This document shows, piece after piece, positions 57,240-64,000 of a stretch of DNA of 64,000 bases (positions are counted from its first letter, which is position 1; each line of letters begins with the position of its first letter). The position numbers were made by a program, and so were the translations under genes. The notes beneath the pieces are model-generated. The model made no database searches, was not told the origin of the DNA, and saw nothing but the letters and a program-made list of their open reading frames with translations. The DNA is from CAZLQF01 sp964561545. GTDB lineage: Bacteria; Bacteroidota; Bacteroidia; CAILMK01; CAYYUA01. Location: contig CAZLQF010000003.1 of NCBI GenBank assembly GCA_964561545.1, positions 77,836 through 141,835 of the forward strand, written 5' to 3'.

Positions 57240-57414
57240 AGTTCAACTGTTTTATTGTACTAAATTATGAATGAATGATCAATTGACGCAATAATCCGCT
57301 TCGGTATTGTGTAAATACCATAAAATCAACCTCTCTATGATTTTTGATGAAATACCTTTTAACGCTTAAAAAATGATACAATCCTAAGATTCTTAAAATT
57401 GAATGGGGATCAAT

Positions 57415-57422
57415 TATTTTTG
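57415..57422 (+). promoter_or_regulatory. Candidate -7 element of the M1 aminopeptidase
   Basis: TATTTTTG, matching TAnnTTTG, 35 bp upstream of the ATG at 57458. A -33 motif at the usual spacing is not clear. Confidence 0.35.
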
Positions 57423-57457
57423 CTTTTTTTGACTTTGCTAATCAAATCTGTTTCAGA

Positions 57458-59881
57458 ATGAAAGCTACTAAACCTTTATGGGTGATTTTTGGGTTAATAT
57501 TTTGCTCTGGGCTTCCCTTAATTGCGCAAACCGATAAACAATGTTACCGGAAAGTCCCTGGCTCAGAGGCAAGGGGGCATCAACTGGATTTTCAAAAGAT
57601 GGTATTGGATGTGGCTTTTGAACCCGGTAAAGGCTTGGTCAAAGGGAAGGTTACGCACTTCTTTTCTCCGCTTAGGAAGTCGGTAGATTCCTTTTTCCTG
57701 GATGCGCCGGGCATTACTTTTCAGGAAGTCACACTGAATGGAAAATCCATTGACTACCAAACAACAGAGAAGGGTATTGCCCTTTTCCCTGATGAGCCTT
57801 TAAACTGGGAAACGGATCATAAGCTATTCATGGATTACCAGGCTACTCCGCGTAAAGGGATTTATTTTATTGGTTGGAATGACCCAAAGGGCCAAAGCCG
57901 CAAGCAGATATGGACACAGGGGCAAGGTACGGATAACCGGCATTGGATTCCTTGCTATGATGCCCCTAACGATAAGCTGATTACGGAAGTCAAAGTAACG
58001 TTTGATGAAGATTACCAGGTGCTATCCAATGGTGAAAGGCTTAATGTAGAACCTGCTGCCAATGCCAAGAAAACCTGGCACTATAAAATCACCCACCCGC
58101 ATACCACTTACCTGGTGATGCTGGCCATTGGCAAGTACGGGATTGAGGATAGGATGTCTAACAACGGCACCCCAATGAAAATGTATTATTACCCTGATGA
58201 ACCCGAAAAACTTGAGCCTACCTACCGGCACAGCAAAGCCATTATGAACATCCTGGAAAAGGAGACCGGAGTACAATACCCCTGGAGCAAATATGCCCAG
58301 GTGCCTGTTCAGGATTTCCTATACGGAGCGATGGAGAATACCACTGCTACCATATTCGGGGATTTCTACCATGTGAATGAACAAGGAGCCCTGGATAACA
58401 GCTACGAGTATGTTAATGCCCATGAACTGGCCCATCATTGGTTTGGGGATTATATTACGCTAAACAGCGATAAGCACATTTGGCTCCATGAAAGCTTTGC
58501 CACGCATTATGGCCGCTTATGCCAGTACCACCTGGATGGGGAAAAAGCCTACCAGGTAATCCGCGAGCGGCAATTGCAGCGGGCCCTTTCTGCTTCCGAC
58601 AAAAACACCCGGCCCATTATGGCCTCCAATGCGGGGACCAATCGTATTTATCCCAAGGGCGCCCTTGTTTTGGGCATGTTAAAGGATGTAGTAGGTAAAG
58701 CCCAGTTCGACCGGGTCGTCAAACATTACCTGAATAAGCATGCTTTTGGCCATGTTACCACCCATGACTTCATTATGGCTTTCCAGGAGGTACTGGGCAT
58801 GAACCTGAACTGGTTCTTCGAACAGTGGATAAAGCATGGGGGAGAGCCCCACTACAAGGTCAATTACCAAGTCATGGAAATTAACGGTAATGCCCAAACG
58901 CAAGTCCGGGTTCAACAAATTCATAAAGTGACTGATTTAATAGGCTATTTTCGTATGCCCATTGACTTGGTGGTACACTATGAAGATGGTACCCAAACCC
59001 GTAAAACGGCTTGGATAGATGGTCCGGAAACTGTCGTCAACCTTGAAAAGCCTAAGGGTAAATCCGTTGATTTTGTCCTGTTTGACCCTAACAATCAAGT
59101 AGTTAAACGGTTGACCTTTCCCAAACCCCTTGAAGAGCTAAAAAGCCAGGCCCTCAATGCACCGGCCATGATAGACCGTTACGATGCGCTGAAGGCCATG
59201 CGCCATCTTTCCCTTACCCAAAAACGGGATGCTCTAATTACCATCTATGAGCAGTCGGATTACTATTTCCTGAAAAAGGAAATTCTCAGGCAACTGGCCG
59301 GAGATAGGCATGAGGAGAGCCTGGCAGTACTCAAAAAAGGCTTAAACGATTCCCATCATGAAGTACGAGGGGCTGTCCTGAGCCATGTGGATTCAGTGCC
59401 GGAAGCTCTTATACCGGGCTATGAACAGGCCTTGACCGATTCTTCCTATGATAATGTGGAAATGGCTCTGCAAAAACTGGTCAAATACCACCCTGCCAAC
59501 CGGGACCAATATTTCGAGAAAACCCGTGACGAACAAGGGATTGGCCACGCCATACAAGTGAAATGGCTGGAATTGGCCACCCGCCATAAAGACCGGAATT
59601 ACCGCGGGGATTTAGTTGAAATGACCAGCCGCTCCTACGAATTCCGCACCCGTGTGAATGCGATGCAGGCGCTGAAAAGGTTGAATTATTGTGACCAGGC
59701 ATTGGTGAAAAACCTGTTCCACGCCTACCTTAACCCCAATAACCGGCTTAGCAATCCTGCAAAGGAAGTTTTAACCTACTTCATGACCCAACATCAATAT
59801 GAAGAAGTCATTCAAGCCTATTACCAAAGTCAAGAATGGGAAACCTGGGAAGAAAAGCAGCTAAAGAAGGTTTTAGGTTGA
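57458..59881 (+). CDS. M1 family aminopeptidase, exported, with C-terminal helical repeats
   Basis: A full-length 807-residue M1 metallopeptidase. A signal peptide (VIFGLIFCSGLPLIAQ) is present. The exopeptidase motif GAMEN is at residues 290-294, the zinc site HELAH at 322-326, and the third ligand is Glu345 in HESF. The region from about residue 560 to the end is rich in HEAT-like helical pairs (DRYDALKAMRHLSL, YYFLKKEILRQLAGD). It is far longer than the fragment at the window start, and the two are paralogues. It probably trims peptides in the periplasm or at the cell surface. Confidence 0.93.
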   Translation: MKATKPLWVIFGLIFCSGLPLIAQTDKQCYRKVPGSEARGHQLDFQKMVLDVAFEPGKGLVKGKVTHFFSPLRKSVDSFFLDAPGITFQEVTLNGKSIDYQTTEKGIALFPDEPLNWETDHKLFMDYQATPRKGIYFIGWNDPKGQSRKQIWTQGQGTDNRHWIPCYDAPNDKLITEVKVTFDEDYQVLSNGERLNVEPAANAKKTWHYKITHPHTTYLVMLAIGKYGIEDRMSNNGTPMKMYYYPDEPEKLEPTYRHSKAIMNILEKETGVQYPWSKYAQVPVQDFLYGAMENTTATIFGDFYHVNEQGALDNSYEYVNAHELAHHWFGDYITLNSDKHIWLHESFATHYGRLCQYHLDGEKAYQVIRERQLQRALSASDKNTRPIMASNAGTNRIYPKGALVLGMLKDVVGKAQFDRVVKHYLNKHAFGHVTTHDFIMAFQEVLGMNLNWFFEQWIKHGGEPHYKVNYQVMEINGNAQTQVRVQQIHKVTDLIGYFRMPIDLVVHYEDGTQTRKTAWIDGPETVVNLEKPKGKSVDFVLFDPNNQVVKRLTFPKPLEELKSQALNAPAMIDRYDALKAMRHLSLTQKRDALITIYEQSDYYFLKKEILRQLAGDRHEESLAVLKKGLNDSHHEVRGAVLSHVDSVPEALIPGYEQALTDSSYDNVEMALQKLVKYHPANRDQYFEKTRDEQGIGHAIQVKWLELATRHKDRNYRGDLVEMTSRSYEFRTRVNAMQALKRLNYCDQALVKNLFHAYLNPNNRLSNPAKEVLTYFMTQHQYEEVIQAYYQSQEWETWEEKQLKKVLG

Positions 59882-60071
59882 AGGGGCTATGATGCCGTTG
59901 ATAATCTACGGTTTTGAACCCCATTAGCCTTTAAAACTGAATGGCATTGCTATTACTTTCACCAATGACTTATCGCCTAAGGATGCTCAAATACTAGCAA
60001 ACAAACCATTGAATCCGGTGAGATGGTATAAACCCAGTTTCCATGGATTGGATTAACATCGGGGATTACCA

Positions 60072-60203
60072 TTCCATGTTTTCAGGAAAATTCGTGGAGT
60101 ATTGTTCCATGAATTTGGCAAAATTTATGGATTGATATTCCATGATTTTTGGTAAATTCGTGCAGCAAAAGTCCATGAATTTTAATTTAGTTATGGCTGA
60201 AGG
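60072..60203 (+). repeat. Four imperfect 33-bp tandem repeats before the DUF4143 ATPase
   Basis: Units start at 60072, 60105, 60138 and 60171, exactly 33 bp apart. Each begins with a TTCCATG or GTCCATG core and continues as an AT-rich stretch with AAATT near its middle. The period is 11 codons. In the ATPase frame the units read as similar 11-residue peptides (MFSGKFVEYCS, MIFGKFVQQKS), with a stop inside the second one. The last unit is degenerate. There are no unique spacers, so it is not CRISPR. Confidence 0.85.
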
Positions 60204-61359
60204 CAACAAAAAAGGATTTCCGCGTTTCTTTACTACGGATGAAATTGACGCCATGCTTCATCCGGAAAGGGTATTGACCATTTATGGCCCAAGAAGAACC
60301 GGGAAAACGACTTTCTTAAAAGCTTATTTGGATGAGTGTGGCCTCAAATACAAATATGATAATGGAGATAACATCCAAACCCGGGAAATTCTCAATTCCA
60401 GCGATTTTGACTTGATCAAAGAATATGCAGAGGGCTATGAATTGATAGCCATTGACGAAGCACAGGAAATCCCCAATGTAGGAAAGGGTTTGAAAATCTT
60501 GGTAGATCAGGTTCCCGGCTTACGGGTTATTGCCACTGGTTCATCCTCCTTCAACCTTTCTTACCGGATTGGGGAACCGCTGACCGGCCGCAAAACCACC
60601 ATCAAGCTGTATCCCTTTAGCCAGGAGGAATTGTTGAAAGTTTACAACCGGTTTGAATTAAAACAACAGCTCCCCCAAACATTGGTTTACGGAACCTATC
60701 CGGAAGTATACCTTGCCGGCACCAAGCATGAAAAGCAGGTTTTATTGGATGAGCTCGTTAATGCTTATCTACTAAAAGACATCCTGATGCTGGAGGACAT
60801 CAAACGCCCGAAATTATTGCTGGATGTTTTAAAACTTTTGTCCTTCCAGGTCGGCTCTCTTGTATCTTTTAGTGAATTAGGCCGGCAGCTCGGTATTGAT
60901 ACCAAAACCGTGATCCGCTACATTGAGTTACTGGAATGGTCATTTATCATTTTCAGACGTACCGGATTTAGTAAAAACCTTCGAAAGGAGGTGGCTAAAA
61001 AACAAAAGATTTATTTCACGGATAATGGAATAAGGAATGCGGTAATAGCCCAATACCAGGATTTGGATATGCGAAACGACCATGGGCAGCTATGGGAAAA
61101 TTTAGTAATGAGCGAGCGCAAAAAATACCTTGAATACTGGCGAATACACGGGAACAGCTACTTTTGGAGAACGTATGATGGTAAGGAGATCGACTTGGTC
61201 GAGGAGCGTGACAACCAATTGACCGCTTTTGAAATGAAATGGAATAAGGACAAAAAAACGGCTATTCCGCCTGATTGGAAGGCCAATTACCCGGGATCAG
61301 ACTTTGAAATCGTCCATCCGGGAAATTACCTCGATTATATTTCAGGTGATAAAAAGTAA
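60142..61359 (+). CDS. AAA+ ATPase with DUF4143 domain
   Basis: 405-residue ATPase of the AAA_14/DUF4143 type. Walker A is GPRRTGKTTFL and Walker B IAIDEAQEIPN. The sensor-like VIATGSSSFNL and the C-terminal DUF4143 domain (GRQLGIDTKTVIRYIELLEWSF, VMSERKKYLEYWR, DLVEERDNQLTAFEMKW) are clear. This family is common in variable regions and its role is poorly known. The start is uncertain. ATGs at 60142 and 60175 lie in the repeats, and 60193 (MAEGNKKGF) gives 388 residues. Confidence 0.82.
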   Translation: MIFGKFVQQKSMNFNLVMAEGNKKGFPRFFTTDEIDAMLHPERVLTIYGPRRTGKTTFLKAYLDECGLKYKYDNGDNIQTREILNSSDFDLIKEYAEGYELIAIDEAQEIPNVGKGLKILVDQVPGLRVIATGSSSFNLSYRIGEPLTGRKTTIKLYPFSQEELLKVYNRFELKQQLPQTLVYGTYPEVYLAGTKHEKQVLLDELVNAYLLKDILMLEDIKRPKLLLDVLKLLSFQVGSLVSFSELGRQLGIDTKTVIRYIELLEWSFIIFRRTGFSKNLRKEVAKKQKIYFTDNGIRNAVIAQYQDLDMRNDHGQLWENLVMSERKKYLEYWRIHGNSYFWRTYDGKEIDLVEERDNQLTAFEMKWNKDKKTAIPPDWKANYPGSDFEIVHPGNYLDYISGDKK

Positions 61360-61492
61360 AAGCAAACTTAATGTGGTTCAATCCTTGTCCTAAATTGGGG
61401 CACGGTTAAATGTCCTTTTTCTTAATCGATTTCTGAAATTTCCTTGGCTTTGGCCTTATCCTTAATAAAATAGGCAAACAAAAGCTAAGCCT

Positions 61493-61669
61493 ATGGCCAC
61501 CAAGCAATACAAAGTTGAAGTCTACTACTCTACGTACAACACCCATTACATAGAAGCCGAAAGTGCCGATGAGGCCGTTTTGAAGGCCCGGCAAGCATCC
61601 ATGCATAAGGATGAATTGATGGGTAATTTGGAGCATTGGGAGGAGGCGGATGTGGTTGTTGGGGATTAG
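61493..61669 (+). CDS. Small 58-residue protein, unknown function
   Basis: ATG at 61493, TAG at 61667-61669. The product is 58 residues, mostly charged, with the order KVEVYYSTYNTHYIEAESADE (residues 7-27, quoted in part) and an acidic C-terminus ending VVVGD. The pattern of a beta strand, a short hairpin and an EAESADEA helix is seen in small phage- or plasmid-borne proteins. No start codon evidence exists beyond the ATG. It lies between the ATPase and the methyltransferase on the same strand. Function unknown. Confidence 0.55.
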   Translation: MATKQYKVEVYYSTYNTHYIEAESADEAVLKARQASMHKDELMGNLEHWEEADVVVGD

Positions 61670-61761
61670 CCTGGGACTTTCCCGAATTAGCCCTATGCAA
61701 AGGAATTGGGGTCAAATTTTCTTCCGCGTAAAATCCAACAAAAATTTACAACGCGTTTTTT

Positions 61762-61769
61762 TACATTTG
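61762..61769 (+). promoter_or_regulatory. Candidate -7 element of the DNA methyltransferase
   Basis: TACATTTG matches TAnnTTTG exactly and is 22 bp before the TTG start at 61792, so the leader would be short. No -33 TTTG at the normal spacing. Confidence 0.45.
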
Positions 61770-61791
61770 TAAGGATAGAAAACATGATCCC

Positions 61792-62889
61792 TTGGAAACA
61801 AAACACCACATCGCTTTCGCTGATGCACGGCAATTAGAAAGCATATCCGACCAATCCATTCAATTGGTGGTAACATCTCCGCCTTATCCTATGATTGAGA
61901 TGTGGGATGATATTTTCAGCCGGCAAAATCCTGAGATAAACGAGGCTTTAGAAGGTAAAGATGGCAACACCGCTTTTGAGCTCATGCACAAGGAGCTTGA
62001 TAAAGTGTGGACAGAACTTTACCGGGTTTTGGAACCTGGCGGTATTGCCTGTATCAATATCGGGGATGCCACCAGAACGCTCAATGGTGAATTCCGTTTA
62101 TACTCCAATCATGCCAGGATTGTAAATGCTTTTCTTAACACAGGTTTCAACAACCTTCCCAATATTCTTTGGCGTAAGCAAACCAATGCCCCCAACAAAT
62201 TCATGGGGTCCGGAATGCTTCCTCCTGGCGCTTATGTTACTTTGGAACATGAACATGTCCTTATCTTCAGAAAAGGCAATAAACGGCTATTTAAAACAGA
62301 AGAAGAAAAGTTGAAACGCAAACAAAGTGCGTTTTTCTGGGAAGAAAGGAATAGTTGGTTTTCCGACCTTTGGGATTTGAAAGGCACCCGGCAACAATTG
62401 CTTAATGGAAAAACCCGTGACAGAAGCGGAGCTTTTCCGTTCGAATTGGCTTACAGGCTGATCAATATGTTTTCGGTTAAGGAGGATCAAGTACTCGACC
62501 CGTTTTTAGGAGCCGGCACGACTACCTTTGCAGCCATAGCTGCCGGACGTAACAGCATTGGCGTTGAAATTGACAAGTTTTTTAGCGATTACATCTTTTC
62601 ATTGGAAAATGGCTTTGAAGACCGGCTTAATAACCGCATTCAAAAGCGGTTTAAAGATCACCTGAATTTTGTGAAAGAAAGAAAAGCGGAGAAAGGGGAA
62701 GATGCTTTTAAGCATTTAAGCAAGCACTACAATTTCCCGGTCATGACATCCCAGGAACAAGAGATTTTTATCAATTTCATTGATGCCATCGAAGTAGACC
62801 AAGCACTTCTCGGGTTTAATGCCCGGTATATTGAGGAGCCCATTGCGGAAAAGTTTTCCAAAAACAGCTTGTTTGCCAATACTTTTTAA
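61792..62889 (+). CDS. Site-specific DNA methyltransferase (beta class, N4-cytosine or N6-adenine)
   Basis: A 365-residue methyltransferase of a type II restriction-modification system. The catalytic motif TSPPYPM lies near residue 30 and the SAM-binding motif DPFLGAGTTTF near residue 236, the beta-class order. The C-terminal half has no target-recognition repeats I recognise. The start is TTG at 61792, with a TACATTTG promoter box 22 bp upstream. The stop abuts the convergent GIY-YIG-like gene, with 0 bp between. TSPPY is frequent in N4-cytosine enzymes, and M.MjaI-type CTAG methyltransferases fit the neighbour (inference). Confidence 0.88.
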   Translation: METKHHIAFADARQLESISDQSIQLVVTSPPYPMIEMWDDIFSRQNPEINEALEGKDGNTAFELMHKELDKVWTELYRVLEPGGIACINIGDATRTLNGEFRLYSNHARIVNAFLNTGFNNLPNILWRKQTNAPNKFMGSGMLPPGAYVTLEHEHVLIFRKGNKRLFKTEEEKLKRKQSAFFWEERNSWFSDLWDLKGTRQQLLNGKTRDRSGAFPFELAYRLINMFSVKEDQVLDPFLGAGTTTFAAIAAGRNSIGVEIDKFFSDYIFSLENGFEDRLNNRIQKRFKDHLNFVKERKAEKGEDAFKHLSKHYNFPVMTSQEQEIFINFIDAIEVDQALLGFNARYIEEPIAEKFSKNSLFANTF

Positions 62890-63576
62890 TCACCGCCCGG
62901 ACATGTAGGAGCACATCCTGGGCAAGCCGTATTCTTCCCGCCATCTTTTTTCTATAAAATCAAGATAAGTACTTGATTTTAAACCAACAATGAAATAAAC
63001 CCTGAATTCAAAAGATTGGTGTTTGGGTTCCCGGATATTGATACCGTTTCGGAAGAAAAACTCCTTTGAGTTGGTTTGATTGACATAATTCTGCTCTGTT
63101 TCTGATAAATGAAGCTGTTGTAAAGTTGCTTTAGAAGTGATTTTTTGATCCCCGTAATAAGCCACTTTTTGGCGTCCCGGATGCTCCTTCATCGCTCGCT
63201 TTCTGTGAGAAGGGGAATGTTTCATGTAGAGGTCAATGCTTATGCCGGACCAGCCTTCATCCGGATTGGCAAAAAGGTGATTCCTGATCCGCCATCTGAT
63301 ACTGTCCTTAGTCAAACCGTTGTAAATAATCTCTCCGCCATCAAAGGGTTCGGGAGTTGGGTTTCTGTGCATTTTGTGGTGAACGGGTTCGGTGGTCCAG
63401 ATCCAATAGCATCCTCCTTCTTCAGGAATTCCTTCTATATCTTCTTCTTTTTGCAATTTTTCAACAGGGACCTGGTCCAATCTGAAATTCGGATAGGGCA
63501 AGTCCCTTTCAAACGCAATGACTCTTTGATCCTGTTCTTGCCAATAGGTATTTTTGTCGACATTGGTTTGATCCAT
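62890..63576 (-). CDS. GIY-YIG-like protein, putative nuclease of the R-M locus
   Basis: A 228-residue protein not clearly placed in a family. A GIY-YIG-like signature is seen: Gly55-Cys56-Tyr57 (GGCYWIW), then Tyr85-Asn86-Gly87 (IIYNGL), with basic residues in IRWRIRNHL (about 93-101) and an acidic FIEKRWREEY tail (Glu209). The spacing between the two motifs is longer than usual. GIY-YIG restriction enzymes such as Eco29kI and Hpy188I show similar plasticity. It starts 2 bp after the MjaI-like gene, so the two are co-transcribed. Confidence 0.5.
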   Translation of the reverse strand: MDQTNVDKNTYWQEQDQRVIAFERDLPYPNFRLDQVPVEKLQKEEDIEGIPEEGGCYWIWTTEPVHHKMHRNPTPEPFDGGEIIYNGLTKDSIRWRIRNHLFANPDEGWSGISIDLYMKHSPSHRKRAMKEHPGRQKVAYYGDQKITSKATLQQLHLSETEQNYVNQTNSKEFFFRNGINIREPKHQSFEFRVYFIVGLKSSTYLDFIEKRWREEYGLPRMCSYMSGR

Positions 63577-63578
63577 GG

Positions 63579-64000
63579 CTAAAAATCGTAGGTGACTGTG
63601 ATCCCGTCTTTCTTTTTCTCGTAATAAATGAGCTGTTCCCCGATTTCCTCAACCAAGCTTTGTTTGGCTTGATAAGTGGTGGGCTTCACGGATACCGGTG
63701 TATAACCAATATAGCCATCAATACCCTTGCTTTCTTCCTCCGGATTAGCAGTTTTATAAGGTTGATTTTTTTGCTCCGCCACCTTTTGAAGGATGGCATC
63801 CTGGAACCGCAAGCCCATGAAGGTTTTGACGATCACCAATTCTTCCACCCACTTTCGGACCGTTGCTTTATCAATTTGCTCCATCGCTTCGTGTAATTTG
63901 AGGATCATGTCATAAATACGCTCGGTGGCTTCTTCAATGGCCTGTGGTTTTTGGGATTTGTACCACTGCTCCCACTCTTCAATGGTTTGGCCGGAAAATT
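63579..64000 (-). CDS. MjaI-family type II restriction endonuclease, N-terminus outside window
   Basis: C-terminal part of a protein resembling the MjaI restriction endonuclease family (PD-(D/E)XK-type fold; MjaI itself cuts CTAG). The visible frame stays open past the ATG at 63908 to the end of the window, so the gene starts beyond it. Supporting segments are VEELVIVKTFMGLRFQDAIL, EESKGIDGYIG and PVSVKPTTYQAK, ending in IYYEKKKDG. The GIDGY and SVKP pair would be the catalytic core, although a second acidic residue is not obvious. The window shows about 139 codons. The family name is from memory of its motifs. Confidence 0.65.
   Translation of the reverse strand, partial: FSGQTIEEWEQWYKSQKPQAIEEATERIYDMILKLHEAMEQIDKATVRKWVEELVIVKTFMGLRFQDAILQKVAEQKNQPYKTANPEEESKGIDGYIGYTPVSVKPTTYQAKQSLVEEIGEQLIYYEKKKDGITVTYDF

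Noticed and set aside
60072..60203. CRISPR array
   Set aside because: The units are contiguous, without unique spacers, and degenerate; there are no cas genes.
60066..60254. Minus-strand 62-codon ORF across the 33-bp repeats
   Set aside because: It exists only because the repeat has an open frame on both strands. There is no start context or family, and it overlaps the ATPase.

Overview
The window is from a member of the Bacteroidota, probably a saline or marine Cytophagales- or Saprospirales-like organism. The order cannot be fixed from sequence alone. The evidence is two giant secreted PKD proteins, one with a type IX secretion (T9SS) type A tail and one with a gliding-motility/type B tail; promoter-like TAnnTTTG (-7) elements; few Shine-Dalgarno sequences; and a MoxR/DUF58/BatD-like aerotolerance cluster. 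A glycine-to-betaine methyltransferase pair suggests adaptation to osmotic stress. No tRNA, rRNA, insertion sequence or CRISPR array was seen.

Layout. 1-9.7 kb: tail of an M1 peptidase, fabG, sucD, a monooxygenase-like protein with a DUF62 SAM hydrolase, phoH, an outer-membrane barrel, a purple-acid-phosphatase-like enzyme and purC. 9.8-16.6 kb: a LOG-family protein, the 1795-aa T9SS type A PKD protein with a clear terminator, and a DUF4870 membrane protein. 16.8-20.9 kb: a minus-strand sugar block (DprE2-like, DprE1-like, GDP-fucose-synthase-like, epimerase). 21.5-31.5 kb: a coiled-coil secreted protein, a class C beta-lactamase-like hydrolase, a discoidin/GT87-like membrane protein, an M20 peptidase, DinB- and GyrI-like proteins, DUF952, a small lipoprotein and a membrane-fused spermidine synthase. 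31.7-36.7 kb: the 1656-aa T9SS type B protein. 36.8-43.5 kb: glycerate kinase and a hydroxyacid dehydrogenase separated by palindromic intergenic DNA, an MBL hydrolase, purM, then the glycine-sarcosine and sarcosine-dimethylglycine methyltransferases ending in a strong terminator. 43.6-47.6 kb: KorAB 2-oxoacid:ferredoxin oxidoreductase and an iodotyrosine-deiodinase-like flavoprotein. 47.7-59.9 kb: hldD-like epimerase, MoxR-DUF58-BatD-like (with no VWA genes following, but about 950 bp of empty DNA), an MFS carrier, two small minus-strand genes, rhomboid, a three-repeat lipoprotein and a full-length M1 aminopeptidase.

The last 4 kb is accessory. A DUF4143 ATPase is preceded by exact-period 33-bp tandem repeats. 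It is followed by a 58-residue small gene, then a beta-class DNA methyltransferase facing a GIY-YIG-like protein and an MjaI-like restriction enzyme that runs off the window. This looks like a restriction-modification locus with two candidate nucleases, and it is the most unusual part of the window.

Functional links are purC and purM (purine synthesis); glycerate kinase with hydroxypyruvate reductase-like dehydrogenase (glycerate metabolism); SucD and KorAB (2-oxoglutarate/succinyl-CoA); and the sugar block with hldD (envelope polysaccharide).
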